Below are positions 9,070-17,950 of a stretch of DNA of 64,000 bases, one piece after another. Every line of letters starts with the position of its first letter. Within the stretch, counting starts at the first letter, position 1. A program made the position numbers and the translations under genes. This stretch comes from Halobellus captivus (GTDB taxonomy: Archaea; Halobacteriota; Halobacteria; Halobacteriales; Haloferacaceae). The DNA is taken from positions 999,081 through 1,063,080 of the forward strand of contig NZ_VJXQ01000001.1 of assembly GCF_007655485.1 (NCBI RefSeq), read 5' to 3'. The notes under the pieces were generated by a model. That model saw nothing but the letters and a program-made list of their open reading frames with translations, searched no databases and was not told where the DNA came from.

Positions 9070-10026
9070 TCAGTACGTGTCGACGGTGGTCCCGACCGAG
9101 CAGACGTACTCGCCGGTCGCGACCTGCGGCAGTCGGCGGGTGCGCCAGAAGATGCCGTCGTTCTTCGCGGTCACGCGGGCCTTCAACTCGCCGAAGACGT
9201 CCGTCACCTCGAAGAGGAGGTCACCCGCGGTGACCCGCTCGCCGAGGTCGACGTCGAAACGGACGAGTCCGCCGCTCGGCGAGCCGTACTGGTCGAATCC
9301 CCTCGCGCGGATCTGCCGGTCAGTGGTCGCCTCGCCCGGCAGGAAACCGTACGCGCGGAGCACGTTGAACACGCCGTCGACACCAGTAGCGATGCTGTCG
9401 TCGTCCCAGCCGACGCAGCCGCCGAGTTCGGGATCGATCGTCGGAATTCCCTTGTCGGGACCCGCGCGAGCGAGTTGTCCCTCGGGGCCCTTCTGATCGA
9501 GGATGTGACCGCAGCCGAACGTTTTCGCGAGGTCGAGACACTCGTCGTGAAGGCGGTGGCGGCGGCCGCAGCGGACGCGGACCTCGTCGATCATCCGGGA
9601 GGTCGACCCCTGATGAAGATCGAGGATCAGGTCCGCGCGGGTCGCCGCGTCGAACGTCGCCGCGGCGATGCGTTCCGAAGAGGTCCCGTTCTCGTCGCCG
9701 GGGTACGCGCGGTTCATCTTCGTGTCGTCGATCGGGTTCCGGTGCTCAGCCACCTGAAACGCGTGGTAGTTGACGATGCCGACGACGAGGATCGTTCCCG
9801 AGAGCTCCGCGGGGTCGAGCCGCGGGACGACCCGGCTGATGACGCCGACACCGTTCAGTTCGTCGCCGTCGGAGGCCGCCTGCAGATAGAGTGTCTTCCC
9901 GTCTTCGGCGCCGTTCACGACCGCACAGGGCAGCCCGACGGTCGAGCCGTCGCGGGATTCGCCCACCGCCAGACGGCCCGTATCAAGCTCGCCGGGGGCC
10001 GCACTCGCCGTGCCGAGTGTCGTCAT
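9070..10026 (-). CDS. Succinylglutamate desuccinylase/aspartoacylase family protein
   Basis: A 318-residue zinc carboxypeptidase-like amidohydrolase (M14/AstE-AspA superfamily), expected to cleave an N-acyl group from an amino acid or release an amino acid from an amide. HRNPIDDTKMNRAYPG (95-110) and ILDLHQG (zinc ligand H138) are typical. The usual first-ligand motif HGDE reads DGDE (53-56), so an aspartate stands where histidine is expected. The C-terminal domain is biotinyl-like (LGERVTAGDLLFEVTDVFG). The ATG at 10026 fits a CCTAAAG box 27 bases upstream. It is co-transcribed with the threonine-synthase-like gene, suggesting a shared amino-acid pathway. Confidence 0.8.
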   Translation of the reverse strand: MTTLGTASAAPGELDTGRLAVGESRDGSTVGLPCAVVNGAEDGKTLYLQAASDGDELNGVGVISRVVPRLDPAELSGTILVVGIVNYHAFQVAEHRNPIDDTKMNRAYPGDENGTSSERIAAATFDAATRADLILDLHQGSTSRMIDEVRVRCGRRHRLHDECLDLAKTFGCGHILDQKGPEGQLARAGPDKGIPTIDPELGGCVGWDDDSIATGVDGVFNVLRAYGFLPGEATTDRQIRARGFDQYGSPSGGLVRFDVDLGERVTAGDLLFEVTDVFGELKARVTAKNDGIFWRTRRLPQVATGEYVCSVGTTVDTY

Positions 10027-10162
10027 TACTCGACTCTCGGAGGGGTCGGCCTTTAGGGGTTCGGTCTCCGCCACGGCGTCGCCTGCGTGCGGTCTCGTGG
10101 CTGGTCGCCGGGGCACGGGACTGACCGACGACGCTTTGTCGACCGCGTGGAAAGGGTTCGGT

Positions 10163-10453
10163 GTGAGCGAAGAGGTTCCCGACCGACCACCGCAATCGGG
10201 GTTGGTCCGCGCGCTCCGCGTCCCGCGAAACGCGGCCATCGGCGTCGGCGTCGGCGTCGCCCTCGCGGTCGCCGTCTACGTCGCCCGCGTGTTGGAACTG
10301 TTCGGCCCCTTCGCGGGAACGCGCGAGTATCCCGTGCTGGGTCCCGAAGGGTGGTTTCTGGTCCTCGCGTTCGTCCTCGCGACGTCGACGGCGCTGCTCG
10401 TCGCGTCGGCCCTCACGGTCGTCGAAGTGGTTCGACTGACTAGAGAGTTGTAG
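10163..10453 (+). CDS. Small two-segment membrane protein
   Basis: A 96-residue protein with a short polar N-terminus, one membrane segment at about residues 23-42 (AAIGVGVGVALAVAVYVARV), a polar loop with GPEGW, and a second segment at about 63-88 ending in VVRLTREL. I chose the GTG at 10163 because CTTTGTC is centred 27 bases before it; the longer frame overlaps the promoter of the divergent gene. No function is recognised. Confidence 0.6.
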   Translation: MSEEVPDRPPQSGLVRALRVPRNAAIGVGVGVALAVAVYVARVLELFGPFAGTREYPVLGPEGWFLVLAFVLATSTALLVASALTVVEVVRLTREL

Positions 10454-10499
10454 CACTGCGTAGCGTGTAGACTGCATAGGGTGTAGCACTGCGTAGCGT
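10450..10499. repeat. 17/16/17-bp tandem repeat
   Basis: Three units, 10450-10466, 10467-10482 and 10483-10499. Units 1 and 3 are identical (GTAGCACTGCGTAGCGT) and unit 2 is a shortened variant; a decayed fourth unit may follow to about 10518. The array overlaps the stop codon of the membrane protein and lies in a tail-to-tail gap. A similar word, GCACTGCGTGGCGTGT, occurs at 17970-17985. Confidence 0.75.
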
Positions 10500-10552
10500 G
10501 TGCCACCGCGTCGAGCGTAGTGCGTGGCTGGCAGCCGCTATTCGTCGAATCG

Positions 10553-11779
10553 CTATTCGTCGAAATCGCTCGCATCTCCGACGAGTTCGCTCAGCCGATT
10601 CGCCCCGGCGCGGGTCCCCTTCGCGATGATGACGTCGCCGCCGCGGAGTTCCGTCATCGACCCCGGCTGGACCACCCATTCGCCGTCGTCGCCGCCGCGG
10701 CGGACGGCGATCACACGCATTCCCGTTTCGGTCTTGACCATCTGTTCGCCGAGCGTCGTGCCCGCGAGCGGGGCGTCGGGAGCGACGGAGAGCCGAACGA
10801 TCACCTCGTCGGACTCCTCGACGGCGGCGGCCACGACGGGATGGGCGTCGATGCCGCGGAGGACGCCCTCGCTGATTTCGAGTGCCGCGTCGGAGATGAC
10901 CTCCGTCGCCGAGGCGAGATGGACGAGCCCGCGGAGTCGAACCGGGTCCTCGACGCGGCTCGCCGCGCGCAGCGTCCACGCCTCGAACCGGGATTTCAGC
11001 GCGTCCACTTCGGCTTCGAGCTCTTTGACCTCCTCGGCGACCCCCTCGCTGTCGAACAGCACCGCGCCGTAGGCCAGATCGACCGCGAGCTCGCTCATGT
11101 CCTTCATCAGCGTGATAGAATCGACGGCACGTTCGAGGTCCTCAATCGGCGGATCGACCGCGTCAGGGACCTCGTAGGGGTTCCCCGAGACGGACTCGTA
11201 GACCGCCTCGATGCCGTCCAGCGGACCGCGAAGCAGGAGCGAGTCTCCCGGCTGTAGCCTGCTGTCGGGGCCGGGGTTCATCAGCCAGCGCCGCTTGCCC
11301 GTGACGGACTCGCGTCGGATGGCGATGACGCGGACGCCCATCTCGGTCTCCATATTGATGTCCAGGAGCGTCCGCTCGGCGTACGGAGAGCCGTCGTCGA
11401 CGGTCGCGCGGACTAACACCTCAATCGCTTCGGGGAGCGCGGTGCGGATCGCGTCGGGCATCCCGATGTCTTCGAGCACGATCTTCGCGATGTCTCCGGC
11501 GGCGTTCGAGATCTTCTCGGCCGCGCCCATCACGCCGAGCACCGGCGCGAGCTGTTCGGCGTCTTCGGGGCTTCGAGCCGCCATCAGGAGACTCATTCGC
11601 CCCTGTAACTGGAGGATATCCATCCGCCCTTCGAGTTCCAGCACCTCGCGGGCGATCTCGTCGCTTCCGTTGAGGACGGCGGAGTACGAGAGATCGATGA
11701 GGAGCTCCGCGGTGTCTTTCATCTCCGCGAGCACCTCCTTGACGCTGACCGGCTCGTACTCGACGTCCTGGGGATCCAT
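10553..11779 (-). CDS. Duplicated PhoU / TrkA-C domain protein
   Basis: A 408-residue soluble protein made of two tandem copies of the same module: a PhoU-like helical domain (about 10-115 and 215-320) followed by a TrkA-C/RCK-C beta domain (about 115-205 and 325-405). The copies align clearly: MKDTAELLIDLSYSAVL versus MKDMSELAVDLAYGAVL, and ETEMGVRVIAIRR versus KTETGMRVIAVRR. Such proteins are thought to gate or sense for K+ or other ion transport, and no channel pore is present here, so it would work with a separate transporter. Start at ATG 11779, with GTTTTTG centred 27 bases upstream. Confidence 0.8.
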   Translation of the reverse strand: MDPQDVEYEPVSVKEVLAEMKDTAELLIDLSYSAVLNGSDEIAREVLELEGRMDILQLQGRMSLLMAARSPEDAEQLAPVLGVMGAAEKISNAAGDIAKIVLEDIGMPDAIRTALPEAIEVLVRATVDDGSPYAERTLLDINMETEMGVRVIAIRRESVTGKRRWLMNPGPDSRLQPGDSLLLRGPLDGIEAVYESVSGNPYEVPDAVDPPIEDLERAVDSITLMKDMSELAVDLAYGAVLFDSEGVAEEVKELEAEVDALKSRFEAWTLRAASRVEDPVRLRGLVHLASATEVISDAALEISEGVLRGIDAHPVVAAAVEESDEVIVRLSVAPDAPLAGTTLGEQMVKTETGMRVIAVRRGGDDGEWVVQPGSMTELRGGDVIIAKGTRAGANRLSELVGDASDFDE

Positions 11780-11970
11780 ACCTCGCGGTTCGACGCGGAC
11801 GACAAAAACGCTTGGTGCTCGCAGTGCGAGGCGTCCGCGACAACTCTTTCGGCTTCCGTATTCCTGCTGTGCTGGTATTCCAGATGCACCGGAATGGTCC
11901 GCACGCGCGCTGGACCGGCGAATCGGCGTGCGCGGTGCCGGGGGGTCGTCCGACACCAGGAAACGATAAC

Positions 11971-11980
11971 GCTTTTTTCA
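11971..11980 (+). promoter_or_regulatory. TATA-like promoter of citrate synthase
   Basis: A T-rich box (GCTTTTTTCA) is centred about 27 bases before the ATG at 12003, the spacing expected for a leaderless transcript. Confidence 0.5.
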
Positions 11981-12002
11981 CACGGTAGGAAACTGAATAG
12001 GT

Positions 12003-13142
12003 ATGTCAGACGACCTAAAGCGGGGGCTGGAAGGCGTCCTCGTCGCCGAGTCGGAACTGAGTTATATCGACGGCGACGCCGGGAAACTGGTCTACCGCGG
12101 CTACCCGATCGAGGACCTGGCCCGCGAGGCGTCTTACGAGGAAGTCGTCTATCTGCTGTGGCACGACGACCTCCCCGACGCCGAGGAGCTCCAGGATTTC
12201 GCGTCGTGGATGGCCGGGGCCAGATCGATCGACGACGAGGTGCTCTCGGTGGTCAGAAAGCTCGCCGAGGCCGAGGAGGTCCCGATGGCCGCGCTGCGAA
12301 CGATCGTCTCCGCGCTGTCGGCGTACGACGAGGACGCAGATCACGAGGACGTGACCGATCTCGACGCGAACCTGCGGATGGCCTGCCGAATCACGGCAAA
12401 GGTTCCGACCGCGCTGGCGGCGTTCGAGCGCATCCGAAACGGCGACGAGCCGATCGAACCGCGAGAGGACCTCGACCACGCCGAGAACTTCCTGTATATG
12501 CTCAACGGCGAGGAACCCGACGAGGTGCTCGCGGAGACGTTCGACATCGCGCTCGTGCTCCACGCCGACCACGGCCTGAACGCATCGACGTTCTCGGCGA
12601 TGGTGACGGCCTCGACGCTCGCTGACCTCCACAGCGCCGTCACCTCCGCCGTGGGGACGCTCTCCGGGTCGCTGCACGGCGGCGCGAACGCCAACGTGAT
12701 GCGAATGCTCAAAGAGGTCGACGAGAGCGACGTCGAACCCACCGAGTGGGTCGAGAACGCGCTCGCGGAGGGACGCCGCGTCCCCGGATTCGGCCACCGC
12801 GTCTACAACGTGAAGGACCCCCGCGCGAAGATCCTCGGCGAGAAGTCGAAGGCGCTCGCCGAGGCCGCGGGCGACACCAAGTGGTACGATTACTCCGTCG
12901 CCATCGAGGAGTACATCGCAGAGGAAAAGGGGCTCGCGCCCAACGTCGATTTCTACTCGGCGTCGACGTACTACCAGATGGGTATCCCGATCGACACCTA
13001 CACCCCGATCTTCGCGATGTCACGCGTCGCGGGGTGGATCGCACACGTCCTCGAACAGTACGGCGACAACCGCTTGATTCGACCGCGCGCGCGGTATGTC
13101 GGCCCGGATGACCTGACGGTGCCGCCGCTCGACGAGCGGTAG
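12003..13142 (+). CDS. gltA: Citrate synthase
   Basis: Condenses acetyl-CoA with oxaloacetate to form citrate, the entry of the citric acid cycle. The 379-residue protein has the full catalytic triad: His225 in SGSLHGGAN, His265 in GFGHRVY, and Asp316 in NVDFYSA, plus the conserved VLHADHGLNASTF. Length fits the short archaeal/Gram-positive type. It is monocistronic, divergent from the PhoU/TrkA-C gene. Confidence 0.97.
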   Translation: MSDDLKRGLEGVLVAESELSYIDGDAGKLVYRGYPIEDLAREASYEEVVYLLWHDDLPDAEELQDFASWMAGARSIDDEVLSVVRKLAEAEEVPMAALRTIVSALSAYDEDADHEDVTDLDANLRMACRITAKVPTALAAFERIRNGDEPIEPREDLDHAENFLYMLNGEEPDEVLAETFDIALVLHADHGLNASTFSAMVTASTLADLHSAVTSAVGTLSGSLHGGANANVMRMLKEVDESDVEPTEWVENALAEGRRVPGFGHRVYNVKDPRAKILGEKSKALAEAAGDTKWYDYSVAIEEYIAEEKGLAPNVDFYSASTYYQMGIPIDTYTPIFAMSRVAGWIAHVLEQYGDNRLIRPRARYVGPDDLTVPPLDER

Positions 13143-13627
13143 GCGAGTCGGCGTCGCGGTACCGTTTTGGCCGACGAATTCGCTTTGTTCGACTGGAGTC
13201 GCATCGAATCGGATGCAATCGCCTCGACCGAGGAGAGTCGTTTCCGACCTCGGTTCGACCGACGGGGGCGAACTACCCAAGCCAAGGAGGCGACCACGGG
13301 ATCGGACGTGCGACAGACAACCGTCAGACAGCGGCGCGGAGGGGGTCGCTGTCGGCCGATTTCACTTTCACCCTGCGTGGGGGATATTTATGTATCTCCC
13401 GGGATCATAGCCGAGTGCACGTCACACGCGTGCATTCCCCCTTTCCCCCTTTAACACCCTGAGCGGAGCGGTTCGACGGTTCTAACCGAGACAACTCCGG
13501 GAGCGTGCGGCCAGCACGTGAGACGAATACTGCGGTTCGGCGTCGTTACGATGGGGGAGCCATACCGATCAGACTCGCCTGCCAGACACGAACATTTAGG
13601 CGCGGCGACCGGGTACTTTCGGTCGAT
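13143..13627. other. 485-bp gene-free region with a possible non-coding transcript
   Basis: No convincing ORF. A strong TATA-like GGATATTTATG lies at 13383-13393; a start 27 bases downstream would fall at 13415, exactly where an inverted repeat (TGCACG, 7-base loop, CGTGCA, 13416-13434) begins. C/T-rich tracts (TTCCCCCTTTCCCCCTTT) follow. The threonine dehydratase promoter lies at the right end. Confidence 0.45.
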
Positions 13628-14839
13628 ATGCTCTCTCTCGCCGACATCGAAGCGGCGCGCGACCGGATCGACGATGTGGTCCGGTGGACGCCCCTAGAGT
13701 ACTCCCACACGTTCTCGGAGATGACCGGCGCGGACGTCCATCTCAAACTCGAGACGTTCCAGCGGACGGGCGCGTTCAAGATCCGCGGGGCGACCAACCG
13801 AATCGCCACGTTGGACGACGGCGCACGCGAAGCGGGGGTCGTGACGGCGAGCGCGGGAAACCACGCCCAGGGGGTCGCGCTCGCGGCGTCGCGCTCGGGC
13901 GTCGACGCGACGATCGTGATGCCGGAGCACGCCCCCATCTCGAAGGTGGAAGCGACGGAGCGGTACGGCGGGCGCACGGTCCTCTACGGTGCGGACTACG
14001 ACGAAGCACAGGCGAAAGCCCACGAGATCGAGCGCGACGAGGGACGGACGTACGTCCACGCCTTCGACGACGACGAAGTGATGGCGGGACAGGGGACGAT
14101 CGGCCTGGAGATCGTCGACGACTGTCCGGAAGTCGACACCGTCGTCGTACCCGTCGGCGGCGGCGGGCTGATCGCCGGGATCGCCACGGCTATAAAAGCC
14201 CGAAAGCCCGACGTCCGCCTCATCGGCGTCCAGGCGGAAGGGGCGGCGTCGCTTCCGGAATCGGTTCGGACCGGTCACATCACCGAACTCGACGCCGTGA
14301 ACACGATCGCCGACGGCATCGCCACCCGGAAGGTCGGCGAGCGGCCCTTCGAGGTCATCCGCGAGCGCGTCGACGAGGTCGTGACCGTCGACGACGAGCA
14401 GATCGCCGTGGCGCTGACGTATCTGCTCGAACGGTCGAAGACGCTCGTCGAGGGCGCGGGGGCCGTCCCGCTGGCGGCGCTGTTGTTCGACACCTTCGAC
14501 TACGAGGGGAGCGAGACGATCGTTCCGGCGCTGTGCGGCGGCAACATCGACACGAATCAGTTGACGACGGTCCTGGTCCGCGGGCTGGTCGAAACCGGCC
14601 GGTATCTGAAGATCCGTACCGTCCTCCGGGATCGTCCCGGCGCGTTGCAGGACCTCGTCGAGATCATCGCCGGACGGCGGGCGAACATCTACGCGATTCA
14701 GCACGATCGGACCTCACGGGACGTGGCGATGAACGAGGCCGACGTCGAGATCGATATCGAGACGCGCGGGCACGACCACATCGGCGACGTGCTCGACGCG
14801 CTCAGAGGGGCGGGGTACGAGGTCGAGGTGTTGGCCTAG
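13628..14839 (+). CDS. ilvA: Threonine ammonia-lyase (threonine dehydratase)
   Basis: Deaminates threonine to 2-oxobutanoate with PLP, feeding isoleucine synthesis or threonine breakdown. The 403-residue protein has the PLP lysine in TGAFKIRGATNR, the substrate loop SAGNHAQGVALAA, the glycine loop VPVGGGGLIAG, and a C-terminal ACT domain (about 330-403, RPGALQDLVEIIAGRRANIY). The single ACT domain resembles the catabolic/TdcB-like long form common in archaea. The ATG at 13628 is preferred because TTTAGG is centred about 30 bases upstream; the longer frame is not protein-like. Confidence 0.92.
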   Translation: MLSLADIEAARDRIDDVVRWTPLEYSHTFSEMTGADVHLKLETFQRTGAFKIRGATNRIATLDDGAREAGVVTASAGNHAQGVALAASRSGVDATIVMPEHAPISKVEATERYGGRTVLYGADYDEAQAKAHEIERDEGRTYVHAFDDDEVMAGQGTIGLEIVDDCPEVDTVVVPVGGGGLIAGIATAIKARKPDVRLIGVQAEGAASLPESVRTGHITELDAVNTIADGIATRKVGERPFEVIRERVDEVVTVDDEQIAVALTYLLERSKTLVEGAGAVPLAALLFDTFDYEGSETIVPALCGGNIDTNQLTTVLVRGLVETGRYLKIRTVLRDRPGALQDLVEIIAGRRANIYAIQHDRTSRDVAMNEADVEIDIETRGHDHIGDVLDALRGAGYEVEVLA

Positions 14840-14937
14840 CGGGCGAATCGGCCGTCGAGTCGTGGTATCCTCGGCGGAGTTGCCGCAGCCCCGTCAAAAT
14901 CACGAGCAATGCCGACGGGCGCACCCCTCGATCGACG

Positions 14938-14956
14938 GTTCCCAGTCGATGGGAAC
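14938..14956. promoter_or_regulatory. Inverted repeat upstream of cydAB
   Basis: GTTCCC, seven bases, GGGAAC: a perfect 6-bp dyad about 78 bases before the cydA start, and a possible operator for an oxygen-responsive regulator. No motif match to a known regulator is claimed. Confidence 0.4.
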
Positions 14957-15033
14957 GACCGTGCGACACTTGACCACGCACACAGTAGTACACGGGAAGG
15001 GCCAGCCAACGCTACGCCCGGCAATCACCACCA

Positions 15034-16473
15034 ATGATCGAACCGGCCCTCGCCAGCCGACTCCAGTTCGCACTCACGACGATCGTTCACATCATCTTCC
15101 CCGTGATGAGTATGGGGCTCGCCCCGTTTCTCATCTACTTCACGTGGAAGGACATCCGAACCGGGAAGCCGGTGTACGAACAGTTACGCCGCTTCTGGAC
15201 GAAGATCTTCGCCGTCTCGTTCGTCGTCGGAACGGTCACGGGGATCGTCCTCGAGTTCGAGTTCGGGACGAACTTCGCCGCGTTCTCGACGGCCGCGGGC
15301 GAGCTCTTCGGCGGTCCGCTCGCGGTCGAGGGGATGATGGCGTTTATGCTCGAAGCGACGTTCCTCGGCGTGTTCGTATTCGGAAGGGAGCGCGTCTCCG
15401 ACGCGCTCTATATGGTCTCGGCCGTCGCCGTCGGACTGGGAACGTGGCTGTCAGCGGTGTGGATTCTCATCGCGAATTCCTGGATGCAGACGCCCCGCGG
15501 GTACGAACTCGTCGTCGAGGACGGACAGACGCTCATCTCGCTCGTCGACCCGATTGCGGCCTACGCGAACCCGCGGTTCCCGTGGATGTTCGTGCATATG
15601 CAGAACGCCGCCGTACTCTCCGTCGCGCTGTTTATGGCTGGCGTGGCCGCCTATCACCTGTTCCGTCACTACCACTGGGAGTACCCCGTCGAGCACCCGG
15701 AGTTCTGGGAGACGACGCTCAAGATCGCCGTCGTCGTGCTGTTGCTCACCGCGCCGTTCCAGGTGGTCCACGGTGACGCCTACGCGCGACACGTCGCCGA
15801 GACCCAGCCGCAGAAGTTCGCCGCGATGGAGGCCGTCTGGGAGACCGACAGCTACGTCCCCGAGTACATTTTCGCCGTCCCGACGGATCTCGACGACCTG
15901 CTGAATCCGCGCGCGAAGGAAATATTCGGACTCGGGGTCCCCGGTGGGGCGTCGTGGCTCGTGAGTGGCGGCGATCCCACGGCGGAGATTACGGGGTTGA
16001 ACGAGTTCGACACCCAACCGCCGCCGGTCGCGATCGTCTTCTGGTCGTTCCGGATCATGGTCGCGCTCGGCTTCTGGTTCGTCCTTCTGGCTTTCTGGGC
16101 GGGATACCGCTGGTGGCGCGGCCAGTTGCTCGAAGACGACCTCCTCCACAAGTCGCTGATGGCCTCGTCGCTGCTCGGCATCCTCGCCGTCGAGGTCGGC
16201 TGGATCGTCACCGAAGTCGGCCGACAGCCGTGGGTCATCCAGGGAGTGATGAAAACGCGCGACGGCGTCTCACCGGGATTGACCGGGTTCGAGGCGACGC
16301 TGACGCTGGTTGGGTTCGGCGTCGTCTACCTCGGCCTGCTCTCGCTGTACACGTACGTCGTGGCGCGGATCGTGAGAGCGGGCCCGCCCGCGGTCGACGA
16401 ATCGACCGCCGACAGCGCCCCCAACGGGGCGTCTCAGCAGCCGTCAACACCCTCCGGAGGTAACGATGATTGA
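15034..16473 (+). CDS. cydA: Cytochrome bd-type quinol oxidase subunit I
   Basis: Membrane subunit that binds the haems and oxidises quinol, reducing O2 to water without pumping protons. The 479-residue protein has about nine membrane segments. Visible marks are the N-terminal RLQFALTTIVHIIFPV with a haem-ligand histidine, VEGMMAFMLEATFLGVFVFG carrying the conserved glutamate, and the GRQPW motif (VGRQPWVIQGV). The quinol loop is short. There is no TATA box at the leaderless distance, so the transcript probably has a short leader. The tail is Ser/Pro-rich, and cydB overlaps it by eight bases. Confidence 0.95.
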   Translation: MIEPALASRLQFALTTIVHIIFPVMSMGLAPFLIYFTWKDIRTGKPVYEQLRRFWTKIFAVSFVVGTVTGIVLEFEFGTNFAAFSTAAGELFGGPLAVEGMMAFMLEATFLGVFVFGRERVSDALYMVSAVAVGLGTWLSAVWILIANSWMQTPRGYELVVEDGQTLISLVDPIAAYANPRFPWMFVHMQNAAVLSVALFMAGVAAYHLFRHYHWEYPVEHPEFWETTLKIAVVVLLLTAPFQVVHGDAYARHVAETQPQKFAAMEAVWETDSYVPEYIFAVPTDLDDLLNPRAKEIFGLGVPGGASWLVSGGDPTAEITGLNEFDTQPPPVAIVFWSFRIMVALGFWFVLLAFWAGYRWWRGQLLEDDLLHKSLMASSLLGILAVEVGWIVTEVGRQPWVIQGVMKTRDGVSPGLTGFEATLTLVGFGVVYLGLLSLYTYVVARIVRAGPPAVDESTADSAPNGASQQPSTPSGGNDD

Positions 16474-17554
16474 CGGTGCTTCGGTGGGAGCGGATGCTGC
16501 GATCGCTGTGGTTGCTGCGGTAGCAGCAATCGATCCGACACTCGTCCTCCAAGCGGGGTGGCTCTCCGATGGGCCGTTGTTCGGCCTCCCACTCACGGAG
16601 CTGTGGTACGCCCTCCTGTTCTTCATTCTCGGGACGTTTCTCTTCTTGGACGGGTTCGACTTCGGGGTGGGAGTACTCTTCGCGACGCGCAGTACCGCGT
16701 CCGACCGCGAGCAACTCCTCGCATCTATCGGACCCTTCTGGGACGGCAACGAGGTGTGGCTCGTCGTCTTCGGCGGCGCGCTGTTCGCGGCGTTTCCGGA
16801 AGTCTACGCGACGCTCTTCAGCCGCCACTACCTGCTGATGTTCGCGATCCTCGGCGCGCTCATCGCGCGCGGCCTCGCCCCGGAGATGTACGAACAGCGC
16901 CACGACGACGCGTGGCAGCGCTGGTGGGGTCGCGCCTTCGTCGTCGGCAGCGTGACCGCGCCGCTGTTCCTGGGCGTTTTCGCCGCGAACTGGCTGCTGG
17001 GGGCGACGGCGCTCGTCTCGATTCCGTCGGTCGTCGTGGGACTCGCGCTGGTCGCGCTCTCGACGACGGGCGGGGCGGCGTTCCTCGGGTTGAAGACGCG
17101 CGGGCGAGTGCAGCGGGAGACGACCGTCTACGGCCCCCGCGCGCTCCTCGCGTATCTGGCGTTAGTCGTCCTCGCCGTGGGCTTCCTGCTCGCGACCCGC
17201 CCCGCCCTCAGGAGTGACCTGCTCTCACCCGCGGTGCTCGGACTCCTCGGCGCGAGCGTCGCCCTCGGCGGGGCATACGTCGCCGCGATGCGCCGGGAGT
17301 CGTACGTCGGGGCGCTGGCGGCGACGGCCGGGCTCACGTACGGGCTAGTCGCGTTGATCGCGACGGTACTGTACCCGGTGATCGATCCCGTGACGGGGCT
17401 GACCGTCGCCGACGCCATCGTCTCCACGATCCCATTGAACCTGATGAGCATCGGGGCCGCGCTGTTGCTCCCACTCGTGTTCACGTACTTCGTCGTGCTG
17501 TACTCGGCGTTCTGGGGTCCCGTCGAGGAGGGCGACGGCTACGCGGGCGAGTAG
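16466..17554 (+). CDS. cydB: Cytochrome bd-type quinol oxidase subunit II
   Basis: The 362-residue partner of CydA with about nine membrane segments. Family marks are FLFLDGFDFGVGVLF, GPFWDGNEVWLVVFGGALFAAFPEVYA and the C-terminal PLVFTYFVVLYSAFWG. It begins inside the cydA stop region (8-base overlap) and is preceded by a clear ribosome-binding site, CCGGAGGT, ending about four bases before the ATG, so translation is coupled to cydA. No cydC/cydD or small cydX-like gene was recognised nearby. Confidence 0.95.
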   Translation: MIDGASVGADAAIAVVAAVAAIDPTLVLQAGWLSDGPLFGLPLTELWYALLFFILGTFLFLDGFDFGVGVLFATRSTASDREQLLASIGPFWDGNEVWLVVFGGALFAAFPEVYATLFSRHYLLMFAILGALIARGLAPEMYEQRHDDAWQRWWGRAFVVGSVTAPLFLGVFAANWLLGATALVSIPSVVVGLALVALSTTGGAAFLGLKTRGRVQRETTVYGPRALLAYLALVVLAVGFLLATRPALRSDLLSPAVLGLLGASVALGGAYVAAMRRESYVGALAATAGLTYGLVALIATVLYPVIDPVTGLTVADAIVSTIPLNLMSIGAALLLPLVFTYFVVLYSAFWGPVEEGDGYAGE

Positions 17555-17633
17555 AGCGCGCCGGAGAGTCACCGCGGTCGGCGATTCGTGATCGAACGAG
17601 AGGTTTTAGACGGCCGAACGACTCTGTCCGGGC

Positions 17634-17837
17634 GTGAATCGAACCCGCTCGGCGCTCCTGTGGGGACTCATCGGTGCGCTCACGTTTCTCGTGCTCGTGC
17701 AGGGCTACCGGCTATTCGTCGGATCGCTGGGAGTAACTCTCCCGCTCGGAGCGGGCGTCGCAGTCGCCGTCGGCCTCGTCGTCGGAGGCGTCTCCTACGT
17801 CGCCGAGCCCCGACTCGGGGCGAAAGGAAGGACTTAA
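17634..17837 (+). CDS. Small haloarchaeal membrane protein
   Basis: A 67-residue protein starting with GTG, with two membrane segments (SALLWGLIGALTFLVLVQGY and GAGVAVAVGLVVGGVSYVA). TTTTA is centred at about 17606, 27 bases upstream, supporting this start and a leaderless transcript. No function is recognised. Its stop codon overlaps the TATA-like box of the tRNA-Ser gene. Confidence 0.7.
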   Translation: MNRTRSALLWGLIGALTFLVLVQGYRLFVGSLGVTLPLGAGVAVAVGLVVGGVSYVAEPRLGAKGRT

Positions 17838-17864
17838 ACTACTCAGTAGGTTACCTCCGTTCGA

Positions 17865-17945
17865 GCCAGGATGGCCGAGTGGTAAGGCGCACGCCTGGAA
17901 AGCGTGTTCCCTCTGGGATCCAGGGTTCAAATCCCTGTCCTGGCG
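17865..17945 (+). tRNA. tRNA-Ser (anticodon GGA)
   Basis: 81-base class II tRNA. The acceptor GCCAGGA pairs with TCCTGGC, with discriminator G. The anticodon stem CACGC/GCGTG encloses loop CTGGAAA (anticodon GGA, codons UCC/UCU). A long variable arm follows, with stem TCCC/GGGA, then T-arm CAGGG-TTCAAAT-CCCTG. CCA is not encoded and no intron is seen. A TATA-like CTTAAAC lies about 30 bases upstream, and five T residues follow directly. Confidence 0.95.
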
Positions 17946-17950
17946 TTTTT
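17946..17950 (+). terminator. T-tract after tRNA-Ser
   Basis: Five consecutive T residues directly after the tRNA 3' end, as used for archaeal transcript termination. Confidence 0.4.

Noticed and set aside
13167-13454. 95-codon frame in the gap before threonine dehydratase
   Set aside because: No promoter at the expected spacing, no family resemblance, and the TATA-like box lies inside it.
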